Origin: Nitratifractor sp. | Lineage (GTDB): Bacteria; Campylobacterota; Campylobacteria; Campylobacterales; Sulfurovaceae | Assembly (NCBI GenBank): GCA_024762845.1 | Contig: JANTGQ010000121.1 | Span: 1-5,146, forward strand | Direction of reading: 5' to 3' | DNA: 5,146 nucleotides | Shown here: in pieces, positions 1-5,146 of the stretch | Layout of the letters: each line of letters begins with the position of its first letter | How positions within the stretch are numbered: the first letter of the stretch is position 1 | Made by a program: the position numbers and the translations under genes | The notes under the pieces: model-generated | What the model saw: only the letters and a program-made list of their open reading frames with translations | Told to the model about the DNA's origin: nothing | Database searches by the model: none

Positions 1-421
1 TCGATAGAAAAGAGACTTTAGAAGCAATTATAGAATCTGCTCTATTTGGCAATATATACTCTTTTACCCTGCCTCCAATAATATTAATATAGCGTAATCC
101 TGTAAGCCCCTGCCCCTGCAGCACTGCACGCATATCTTTGGTAACTTTGATATCTTTTTCAATATAAACTTCTACAATTACCATAAAAGGTTTACTACTA
201 TCTATTCCGATATTTTTTACCCTACCAACATCTACACCATTAAGCTTTACGACAGAATCTTTATTTAAGCCATCAACAGACTCTTCGAAATAGACTTTGT
301 AGATATTATAGTTACTACTGCTCATATCCTCTTTTGCAAGCCAAAAAGCAAAATAGAAAGCCAATGCTGTAAAGAGAGTAACAAAGAGACCAACCCATAG
401 ATAATTTATCTTCTCATACAC
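1..421 (-). CDS. mlaD: MlaD-like MCE-domain protein of a lipid ABC transporter (partial, C-terminus beyond the left edge)
   Basis: Periplasmic substrate-binding subunit of an Mla-type phospholipid transporter. It is anchored in the inner membrane, and MCE domains of this family form a hexameric ring on the permease. The reverse strand reads open for 140 residues to the window edge. Residues 7-29 form one hydrophobic segment (YLWVGLFVTLFTALAFYF and on) that serves as uncleaved anchor. An MCE domain follows: residues 48-71 carry SVDGLNKDSVVKLNGVDVG, and residues 101-117 carry LQGQGLTGLRYINIIGG, both typical of MlaD proteins. The start is GTG at 421-419, because the ATG at 417-415 is in another frame and stops after three codons. 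An AAAAGG ribosome site (434-429) lies 7 bases upstream of the GTG. The gene overlaps the end of the ATPase gene by 8 bases, so translation is probably coupled. The C-terminal part, often helical in this family, is not visible. The Campylobacter jejuni counterpart sits beside iamA/iamB. Confidence 0.93.
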   Translation of the reverse strand, partial: MYEKINYLWVGLFVTLFTALAFYFAFWLAKEDMSSSNYNIYKVYFEESVDGLNKDSVVKLNGVDVGRVKNIGIDSSKPFMVIVEVYIEKDIKVTKDMRAVLQGQGLTGLRYINIIGGRVKEYILPNRADSIIASKVSFLS

Positions 422-1175
422 TTTTTAGCCTTTTATTTAAATACTCATTTTTAAAAAACTTCTCTACAAATGGATGATGCGACTGCAATACATCATGCAG
501 CGTACCACTCGCAACAACTTTATGATCTGCCAATATAGAGAGTCTATCGACGATATTATGTATTGTATCTAAATCGTGTGTAATCATTACAATAGTTAAA
601 TCCAAAATATCCCGTAAGTTTACAATTAACTCATCAAATCCCCGTGCCCCAACCGGGTCTAACCCACTTGTAGGTTCATCTAAAAAGAGAAGCTTGGGGT
701 CAAGTGCCAAAGTTCTTGCAAGAGAGGCTCTTTTTATCATCCCTCCACTAAGCTCGTGCGGATAGAGATACTTGACACTTCTATCCAAACCAACCATCTC
801 CAACTTAGCATCTACTATATAGTGAATCATTTTTTTCGAAAGTCTGGTATACTCTTTTAGAAGCAGCGCAATATTATTCTCTATACTCAAAGAGGTAAAG
901 AGTGCCCCAAACTGAAACAGCACCCCCCAGTTTTGCTTTAACTCTGCCACTTCTGCTCGCGAAAGATCTCTTATATTCTTACCAAAAAGATATATATCTC
1001 CGCTTGTTGGCTTTAGAAGCATCGTCATCTCTTTTAAAAGAACAGATTTTCCCGAGCCACTCTCGCCAAGTACAGCATAAATCTCATTCTGCTCTACCTC
1101 TAAATTTACACCGCTATGGACAAGCTTTGAGCCAAATTTTGTAATGATATTTTCGACTTTGATAACCTGGCTCAT
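414..1175 (-). CDS. mlaF: MlaF-like ATP-binding protein of a phospholipid ABC transporter
   Basis: Cytoplasmic ATPase that powers the Mla/MCE lipid transporter; two copies should bind the permease dimer. The 253-residue protein has all nucleotide-binding motifs intact: Walker A GESGSGKS at 37-44, a Q-loop with FQFGALF at 87-93 (the FQxGALF form is typical of MlaF), the signature LSGGM at 142-146, Walker B LLFLDE at 162-167, the D-loop SGLDP at 170-174 and the switch histidine H200 in ITHD. Length is usual for the family. The ATG is preceded by GGAG (1187-1184) with an 8-base spacer. The start overlaps the permease stop by 4 bases (ATGA), and the 3' end overlaps the MCE gene start, so the three genes form one tightly coupled operon. 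The C. jejuni homologue has been called IamA. Family assignment is secure; the direction of lipid transport cannot be read from the sequence. Confidence 0.96.
   Translation of the reverse strand: MSQVIKVENIITKFGSKLVHSGVNLEVEQNEIYAVLGESGSGKSVLLKEMTMLLKPTSGDIYLFGKNIRDLSRAEVAELKQNWGVLFQFGALFTSLSIENNIALLLKEYTRLSKKMIHYIVDAKLEMVGLDRSVKYLYPHELSGGMIKRASLARTLALDPKLLFLDEPTSGLDPVGARGFDELIVNLRDILDLTIVMITHDLDTIHNIVDRLSILADHKVVASGTLHDVLQSHHPFVEKFFKNEYLNKRLKSV
429..434 (-). promoter_or_regulatory. Ribosome binding site for the GTG-started MCE gene
   Basis: AAAAGG on the minus strand, 7 bases before GTG at 421-419, inside the last codons of the ATPase gene. It supports the GTG start, since the nearby ATG at 417 leads to a stop after three codons. 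Confidence 0.6.
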
Positions 1176-2275
1176 ATTCCAAGCTCCGTAAATACAACAG
1201 AGAAGAGCGCATCACAGACAATGACCAAAAATATTGCATTTACCACACTCTGTGTTGTCTCTTTCCCAATACTCTCGGTATCTTGACTTACCTTTAACCC
1301 ATGAAACACACCGACAAATGCAATAATAAATGCAAAAAAAGGACCCTTAACTATACCAATTATATAGTGTTTTAGTGCCAATACCTCATAGATTCTCTGT
1401 ATAAATATTTCGAAAGAGAGCCCAATCTGCGCTTTTGTTGCCACCATTGCGCCCAAAATACCAACCATATCAGAAAAAAATATAAGCAGCGGCAGTGCAA
1501 TTACCAAAGCAATAATGCGGGGTATAACCAAAAAGTAAAACGGCATAAACCCCATTGTCTTCATTGCATCGAGCTCTTCTGTAAGCTTCATGGCTCCAAT
1601 CTCTGCAGTATACGAAGATGCACTCCGCCCCGCAACAACAATAGCTGTAATCATGGGTCCAAGCTCCCTAGCAATTGCAATAGTAGAGGTATCGACTACA
1701 AATATGTCTGCCCCAAATTTTGTAAGCTGCACTATTGTCTGGTATGCAATAACAACACCAACAAGAAAAGCTGTCATCCCAATAATCGGCAGTGCATTAA
1801 TACCCGATGTTTGTATAAAATAGACACTCTCTTTAAACCGAAAGTTCTTAGGTTTTGTAATAAGTCTGATACTTTTAATAAATAACTCGCCCAAAAAGGC
1901 TATAAACTCTTTAACATAAAGAAGTGAAGAGAAAAACTTAAAAGAGAGATGATCTATCTGTCCTCTTCTTTTATACTGTGCTGTTGCTCTCTGCGCTACA
2001 CTCTCTTCTATAATATGAATTAATTTATCCTGTTTTTTGGATAAATTTAAATAAGTAACACTCTTTGCACTCTTCGCAATCATTGTTAACAAAAGTGCTC
2101 CACTCGTATCAAGCTCTGAAACTTGCGATAAATCTATCTCTATATCTCTATTTTTAAAATCCAAAGAGTAGACACTCTTCTCGAACTTATCAATAGTAGT
2201 TACTCTCCAGCTACCATAACAATAAACTGTACTCTTTCTACTACTCTTCTCTACTCTATATCCAGATTCCTTCAT
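1172..2275 (-). CDS. mlaE: STAS-MlaE fusion: lipid ABC transporter permease with N-terminal STAS domain
   Basis: Integral inner-membrane permease of the Mla/MCE lipid transporter. The 367-residue protein has two parts. Residues about 15-95 form a STAS-like domain with the hallmark DLSQVSELDTSGALLL (48-63); the Thr-Ser pair at 57-58 falls in the loop that carries the key Ser/Thr in STAS proteins. Residues about 120-367 are an MlaE permease, with hydrophobic segments near 161-182, 205-217, 245-280, 309-327 and 343-362, and conserved stretches IARELGPMITAIVVAGR (201-217) and GAMKLTEELDAM (227-238). In E. coli the STAS partner MlaB is a separate protein; here it is fused, so no separate mlaB is needed. 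The ATG at 2275 is the only plausible start: the upstream frame meets stops (TAG, TAA) within about 30 bases, and later starts would cut the STAS domain. There is no Shine-Dalgarno, and an extended -10 ends 7 bases before the ATG, which suggests a leaderless message. The C. jejuni homologue has been called IamB. Confidence 0.95.
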   Translation of the reverse strand: MKESGYRVEKSSRKSTVYCYGSWRVTTIDKFEKSVYSLDFKNRDIEIDLSQVSELDTSGALLLTMIAKSAKSVTYLNLSKKQDKLIHIIEESVAQRATAQYKRRGQIDHLSFKFFSSLLYVKEFIAFLGELFIKSIRLITKPKNFRFKESVYFIQTSGINALPIIGMTAFLVGVVIAYQTIVQLTKFGADIFVVDTSTIAIARELGPMITAIVVAGRSASSYTAEIGAMKLTEELDAMKTMGFMPFYFLVIPRIIALVIALPLLIFFSDMVGILGAMVATKAQIGLSFEIFIQRIYEVLALKHYIIGIVKGPFFAFIIAFVGVFHGLKVSQDTESIGKETTQSVVNAIFLVIVCDALFSVVFTELGI

Positions 2276-2282
2276 ACTATAG

Positions 2283-2291
2283 ATTATAGCA
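2283..2291 (-). promoter_or_regulatory. Extended -10 promoter of the mla operon
   Basis: Minus strand reads TGCTATAAT, a perfect match to the extended -10 TGnTATAAT. A TTGACC (2314-2309) lies 20 bases upstream of the -10 hexamer, too far for a normal -35; housekeeping promoters of Campylobacter and Helicobacter usually lack a -35. The expected start, about 7 bases downstream, falls at 2276-2275, on the permease ATG. Confidence 0.65.
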
Positions 2292-2392
2292 AAATTTATT
2301 AGCTATTAGGTCAAATGACTTGCATATTTTTATTTAGACCACTCTTATGCCTACAAATTAAGCATTCAAAAGCGCAAATTGGGCAAAAGCTG

Positions 2393-2401
2393 TGTTATAA
2401 T
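2393..2401 (+). promoter_or_regulatory. Extended -10 promoter of the phosphatase-kinase-glycosyltransferase operon
   Basis: Reads TGTTATAAT, a perfect TGnTATAAT. No good -35 is seen at 16-18 bases upstream. The expected transcript start is near 2408, which would leave a leader of about 20 bases holding the Shine-Dalgarno at 2416-2422. The ATG at 2315 would then not be on the transcript. Confidence 0.6.
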
Positions 2402-2415
2402 GTACCTATAACTGC

Positions 2416-2422
2416 AGAGGGG
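2416..2422 (+). promoter_or_regulatory. Shine-Dalgarno that places the phosphatase start at ATT 2429
   Basis: AGAGGGG, a strong purine-rich match to the 16S 3' end, 6 bases before ATT 2429 and 9 bases before ATA 2432. No ATG, GTG or TTG exists in the reading frame between this site and the catalytic DLDGT motif. Confidence 0.6.
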
Positions 2423-2428
2423 TTAACT

Positions 2429-3220
2429 ATTATAATATTTACAGATTTAGATGGCACTCTTTTAAACCACAACAACTACAGTTTCACTGAAGCCCAAAAT
2501 GCAATCGAGCGTGTAAAAGAGCTAAAGATTCCGCTAATCTTTACCACAAGCAAAACAAAAGCTGAAGTCGAGATTTTACAAAAAGAGGTTGGAATAGATG
2601 AGCCTTTTATTGTAGAAAATGGCGCTGCACTCTTTATTCCTAAAGGGTATCAAGGTTTTGAACTCAACGAATTAGATAACTACCAAGAGTATAAAGAGCT
2701 TCTCTTTGGAGAAAAATATAAAAACATTATAGAGATCTACCGACGCTATCGTAAGAGCTTCAAAATGCTTGGCTTTAGCGATATGAGCCTTGATGATGTT
2801 GCACAATATACTGGACTCAGTGTCGACAAAGCCCGCTTGGCAAAAGAGCGCCTCTTCACAGAACCCTTTTTGCTTGAGGATAGTACAAAACTAAAACAGC
2901 TACAAGGTGCATTAAAAGAGCATGGGCTTAAAGTTACAAAAGGTGGTCGATTTTACCACATTATGGGAGAGAGACAAGATAAAGGGGTAGCTGTTAGCAA
3001 TACAATTGCACTTTTTGAAAAACTTTATGGAAAAAAAATATACTCTATAGCTTTGGGTGACAGCGAAAACGATTTAGAGATGCTAGCATCTGTAGATAAA
3101 GCAATTATAATCCAAAAACCAGACGGCACTTATCTTGAGTCTAACTTAAAAAATTGTGTCAAGTCAACCTATCCAGGTGCAAAAGGCTGGGGCGAAAAGG
3201 TGCTTGAGTGTCTGATATAA
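2429..3220 (+). CDS. mpgP: Mannosyl/glucosyl-3-phosphoglycerate phosphatase (HAD-IIB, MPGP family)
   Basis: Soluble Mg-dependent phosphatase expected to remove the phosphate from a glycosyl-3-phosphoglycerate to give glucosylglycerate or mannosylglycerate, a compatible solute. From ATT 2429 the protein is 263 residues, a normal size for the family. HAD motifs are complete: FTDLDGTLL at 4-12 (nucleophile D6, acid/base D8), motif II in TTSKTKAE at 39-46, K185 in QDKG, and motif IV GDSENDLEML at 210-219. ENGA (63-66), RLFTEPF (141-147) and GRFYHIMG (173-180) match MPGP/YedP proteins. The frame is open back to ATG 2315, but those 38 extra codons give an unconvincing sequence, have only a weak ribosome site and lie upstream of or across the likely promoter. 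Relatives usually begin just before the IFTDLDGT strand, so a rare ATT (or ATA 2432) start is preferred. The gene overlaps the kinase gene by 13 bases. Glucosyl versus mannosyl preference cannot be told from the sequence; the neighbouring transferase favours glucosyl. Confidence 0.9.
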   Translation: MIIFTDLDGTLLNHNNYSFTEAQNAIERVKELKIPLIFTTSKTKAEVEILQKEVGIDEPFIVENGAALFIPKGYQGFELNELDNYQEYKELLFGEKYKNIIEIYRRYRKSFKMLGFSDMSLDDVAQYTGLSVDKARLAKERLFTEPFLLEDSTKLKQLQGALKEHGLKVTKGGRFYHIMGERQDKGVAVSNTIALFEKLYGKKIYSIALGDSENDLEMLASVDKAIIIQKPDGTYLESNLKNCVKSTYPGAKGWGEKVLECLI

Positions 3221-4377
3221 AGTTTCTCAAAAAGCTCTATAAAAGTGCTCTGAAATCTGTAAGTTCCAGTAGTTTTTTACCAAAAAATATTGAGCTCTTA
3301 GATAACGGAATTAGAGTATACAACGATATCAAATACTTTGAGAGTTTTAATAAACTCTATATCTTCAGTGTTGGAAAAGCTGGTTTAGAGATGGCAAAAG
3401 TGTGCGAAGATATCTTGGGAGATTATATCTATAAAGGGGTGGCTGTCTCTAACCAAAAAGTTACTTCTGAAAAAAAATCTTTAGCTACAATTACACACTT
3501 CAGATCCACCCACCCAGTAGTTTCGAAAAAGAGTATTATCGCAGCAGATGCTCTAATAGAAACAGTGCAAGAGATGCGCAGCAGTGACTTTTTTATCTTT
3601 TGTCTCTCTGGGGGTGCATCTGCTCTGATAGAGAAACCAATTGATGGCTTACATTTAAGTGATTTTCAAAAAATCTCACAAGCTCTTTTGGTTTCTGGTA
3701 TCGATATTAAAGCGCTCAACACGCTGCGTAAAGCGATATCACAAATTAAAGGTGGCAAATTGGCACAAATGGCTAAAGCAGATGGCGTTGTCCTGCTTTT
3801 GAGTGATGTTATAGGCGATGACCCAAAAACAATTGGCTCAGCCCCAATGTATAGCCCACGCTTTCCCCACCATATAGTTGCAAACAACCAAATTGCTCTC
3901 CAAAATGCAGCAAAAACAGCAAAGAGAAGAGTAAAAAAAGTAACAATTGTTACAAACTCTCTCGATATGCCCTCTAAAAAAGCTGCAAATTTTATCGCAA
4001 AAAAGATAGCGCAGTTTGATAAAAAACATAAGAGCTTTTGCCTCCTTTTTGGCGGAGAGACAACAACAGTACCAAAAGGCAAAGGCAGAGGCGGTCGAAA
4101 TCAGGAGTTGGCACTCAGGCTTCTGCTAAAGGGCTGTGTGAAAGAGAAGATATCTATACTTTGTGCCGGCAGCGACGGTATAGATGGGAACTCTTTGGCA
4201 ACTGGTGCATTTTTGGATAGCAAAATCTATAAGAGAATGCAAAAAAAGAGTCTTAACCCAAAAGCTTATCTTAAAAAGAGTGACAGTTATAGTTTTTTTA
4301 AGAGCCTGGGGTATGACTTGACAACAGGGGTCACAGGTACAAATGTGATGGATTTTATTATAATAGTTAAACAATAG
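3208..4377 (+). CDS. Type-2 glycerate kinase (DUF4147/MOFRL family, glycerate 2-kinase)
   Basis: Cytoplasmic kinase expected to phosphorylate D-glycerate with ATP; this family normally makes 2-phosphoglycerate. Members are sometimes misnamed hydroxypyruvate reductase (TtuD) or called GckA. The 389-residue protein is slightly short for the family. Its N-terminal Rossmann-like domain has VGKAG (55-59), LSGGASAL (133-140), KGGKLA (181-186) and SDVIGDDP (199-206). The C-terminal MOFRL domain has FGGETT (281-286), GKGRGGRNQELAL (291-303), GSDGIDG (321-327), SDSYSFF (358-364) and TGVTGTNVMD (373-382). Some positions differ from the usual consensus (GSAP for a SGP-type motif at 210-213; GVTGTNVMD for GPTGTNVND). 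The GTG start at 3208 follows AAGG (3197-3200) with a 7-base spacer and lies inside the phosphatase gene, so translation is probably coupled. Beside a glycosylglycerate phosphatase and a transferase, its likely task is to recycle glycerate released from the solute. Confidence 0.93.
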   Translation: MSDIKFLKKLYKSALKSVSSSSFLPKNIELLDNGIRVYNDIKYFESFNKLYIFSVGKAGLEMAKVCEDILGDYIYKGVAVSNQKVTSEKKSLATITHFRSTHPVVSKKSIIAADALIETVQEMRSSDFFIFCLSGGASALIEKPIDGLHLSDFQKISQALLVSGIDIKALNTLRKAISQIKGGKLAQMAKADGVVLLLSDVIGDDPKTIGSAPMYSPRFPHHIVANNQIALQNAAKTAKRRVKKVTIVTNSLDMPSKKAANFIAKKIAQFDKKHKSFCLLFGGETTTVPKGKGRGGRNQELALRLLLKGCVKEKISILCAGSDGIDGNSLATGAFLDSKIYKRMQKKSLNPKAYLKKSDSYSFFKSLGYDLTTGVTGTNVMDFIIIVKQ

Positions 4378-4380
4378 GGG
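4376..4380 (+). promoter_or_regulatory. Ribosome binding site of the glycosyltransferase gene
   Basis: AGGGG, 7 bases before ATG 4388, overlapping the kinase stop codon TAG (4375-4377). A second AGGG at 4382-4385 is too close to the ATG to serve well. Confidence 0.55.
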
Positions 4381-4387
4381 TAGGGAT

Positions 4388-5146
4388 ATGGCAGATTTTT
4401 TTCAGAATGGGACAATAACAACACTACAGCGCTTAACCGACAGAAGCTTAGAGGATATGGAGGCAGATTTAGAGAAGTTTTCAGACAGACACAATATGGT
4501 TCTGCTCCTTCCGGCACTCTACTCTGAGTTTGAGACGCCTGCAATGCATAAGATACTCGACGAACTGCAAGGAGTTAAATATCTTTATAAGATTATACTC
4601 GGACTCGACAGAGCTACCGAAGAGGAGTATAAAAAAGTTAAAAAGATAATGTCTAAGCTCACTGTAAAAGTTGATGTACTTTGGAATGATGGACCTGAAA
4701 TTCAAAAACTCTATAAAGAGTTTGAAGAGCAGGGATTTCGCAGTATAAATATCAAAGGAAAAGGGCGAAATGTCTGGACAATGCTTGGATATGCACTCGC
4801 CGATAAGAGTGCATATGCATTTGCACTACATGATTGTGATATTGTTAATTATAGTCGCGATATTCCAGCAAAACTCTTTTACCCTATTGTCCACCCCGCG
4901 CTTGACTTTGAGTTTAACAAAGGCTACTACTCAAGAGTAACAGACAAACTACACGGTAGGGTAACAAGGCTCTTCTACTCACCTCTTATAAAATCGTTAA
5001 AAAATACATATGGCACAAGTAAATACCTTGAGTATATGGATAGTTTCAGATATGCGCTCTCTGGAGAGTTTGCATTTATACGCACTCTCGCTCGCGGCAT
5101 CAGAATATCACCCACATGGGGCTTAGAGGTCTCTACACTTAGCGAA
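4388..5146 (+). CDS. Glucosyl-3-phosphoglycerate synthase-like glycosyltransferase (partial, C-terminus beyond the right edge)
   Basis: Soluble GT-A type transferase that probably makes glucosyl-3-phosphoglycerate from NDP-glucose and 3-phosphoglycerate, or glucosylglycerate directly from glycerate. The frame is open for 253 residues to the window edge. The N-terminus MADFFQNGTITTL matches what I recall of a proteobacterial family usually annotated as glycosyl transferase or glucosyl-3-phosphoglycerate synthase. Landmarks: LLLPALYSEFE (39-49) as the first nucleotide-binding strand, ILGLDRA (70-76), VLWNDGP (97-103), KGKGRNVW (123-130), the DxD-like metal motif in LHDCDI (147-152), the segment DFEFNKGYYSRV (173-184), LSGEF (224-228) and WGLEVSTLSE (244-253). 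It starts 10 bases after the kinase stop, so it is in the same operon. The C-terminal acceptor part is missing, and the sugar and acceptor cannot be fixed. Mannosylglycerate synthase activity is the main alternative. Confidence 0.88.
   Translation, partial: MADFFQNGTITTLQRLTDRSLEDMEADLEKFSDRHNMVLLLPALYSEFETPAMHKILDELQGVKYLYKIILGLDRATEEEYKKVKKIMSKLTVKVDVLWNDGPEIQKLYKEFEEQGFRSINIKGKGRNVWTMLGYALADKSAYAFALHDCDIVNYSRDIPAKLFYPIVHPALDFEFNKGYYSRVTDKLHGRVTRLFYSPLIKSLKNTYGTSKYLEYMDSFRYALSGEFAFIRTLARGIRISPTWGLEVSTLSE

Larger units (their letters stand above)
2276..2428. other. Divergent intergenic promoter region
   Basis: About 150 bases between the mla operon and the phosphatase gene. It holds one extended -10 on each strand and the ribosome site of the phosphatase gene. 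I see no inverted repeat that is clearly an operator, no terminator and no small RNA gene. The stretch from 2315 to 2428 is open in the phosphatase frame, but its translation looks non-coding. Confidence 0.6.

Noticed and set aside
902..1144. Plus-strand open frame of 80 codons opposite the ATPase gene
   Set aside because: Shadow of a fully motif-complete ATPase gene; no ribosome site or recognisable protein features.
2309..2314. TTGACC on the minus strand as a -35 for the mla promoter
   Set aside because: The spacer to TATAAT is 20 bases, beyond the usual 16-18; the extended -10 can act without it.
2400..2411. Tiny upstream ORF (ATG, two codons, TAA)
   Set aside because: The ATG is formed by the end of the -10 box, so it would precede the transcript start.
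2315..2428. ATG-started N-terminal extension of the phosphatase (38 codons)
   Set aside because: The translated stretch does not resemble the family N-terminus, has only a weak ribosome site, and lies upstream of or across a perfect extended -10 that would place it outside the transcript. Kept only as the alternative start.
2431..2436. Second TATAAT across the proposed ATT start region
   Set aside because: It lacks the TG extension and a -35, and a transcript from it would begin inside the catalytic motif codons.
3032..3040. Run of A in the phosphatase gene as a possible phase-variation tract
   Set aside because: Short A runs are common in this AT-rich coding sequence, encode ordinary lysines, and the gene is not a surface-structure gene; no long G/C tract is present.
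3666..4082. Minus-strand open frame of 138 codons opposite the glycerate kinase gene
   Set aside because: Antisense shadow of a conserved kinase; cysteine- and phenylalanine-rich composition arises from the complement of Lys/Ala-rich codons.
4481..4705. Minus-strand open frame opposite the glycosyltransferase gene
   Set aside because: Shadow of the plus-strand frame, which carries a recognisable transferase sequence.
1..5146. CRISPR arrays, IS elements, tRNA genes, riboswitches and terminators
   Set aside because: No repeat-spacer pattern, terminal inverted repeats, tRNA-like fold or GC-rich hairpin followed by a T run was seen by eye; both operons continue beyond the window.

Overview
This AT-rich, densely packed stretch of bacterial chromosome holds two divergent operons, each cut by a window edge. 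The gene content and style suggest a Campylobacterota (Epsilonproteobacteria) member, perhaps Sulfurimonas- or Sulfurovum-like. The support is a STAS-MlaE fused permease in an E-F-D order, heavy use of GAG and CTC/CTT codons, overlapping genes with GTG starts, and promoters that are extended -10 boxes without a good -35. This placement is an inference; no rRNA or other phylogenetic marker is present.

Left half, minus strand, read from 2275 down to 1: an Mla/MCE-type lipid ABC transporter operon. It encodes a permease with an N-terminal STAS (MlaB-like) domain, an MlaF-like ATPase, and the N-terminal 140 residues of an MlaD-like MCE protein that runs off the left edge. Adjacent genes overlap by 4 and 8 bases. 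Together they should form the inner-membrane complex that moves phospholipids between the inner membrane and the periplasm/outer membrane.

Middle, about 2276-2428: a divergent promoter region with a perfect extended -10 (TGnTATAAT) on each strand. The minus-strand box places the transcript start at or next to the permease ATG, which suggests a leaderless mRNA. The plus-strand box lies downstream of the only in-frame ATG of the phosphatase gene. Translation of that gene therefore probably begins at a non-canonical ATT codon behind a strong Shine-Dalgarno.

Right half, plus strand, 2429 to the right edge: a three-gene set encoding an MPGP-family HAD phosphatase (mannosyl/glucosyl-3-phosphoglycerate phosphatase), a type-2 (MOFRL) glycerate kinase, and the first 253 residues of a glycosyltransferase that resembles glucosyl-3-phosphoglycerate synthase-type enzymes. 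The simplest reading is a glucosylglycerate (or mannosylglycerate) compatible-solute module. The transferase joins a sugar to 3-phosphoglycerate, the phosphatase releases the solute, and the kinase returns glycerate to glycolysis when the solute is broken down. The rest of the cluster lies beyond the window.

I found no tRNA, rRNA, CRISPR array, insertion sequence, long repeat or convincing terminator. The most interesting points are the probable ATT start codon, the probable leaderless permease message, and the solute-cycling gene set. None amounts to a clearly new system.
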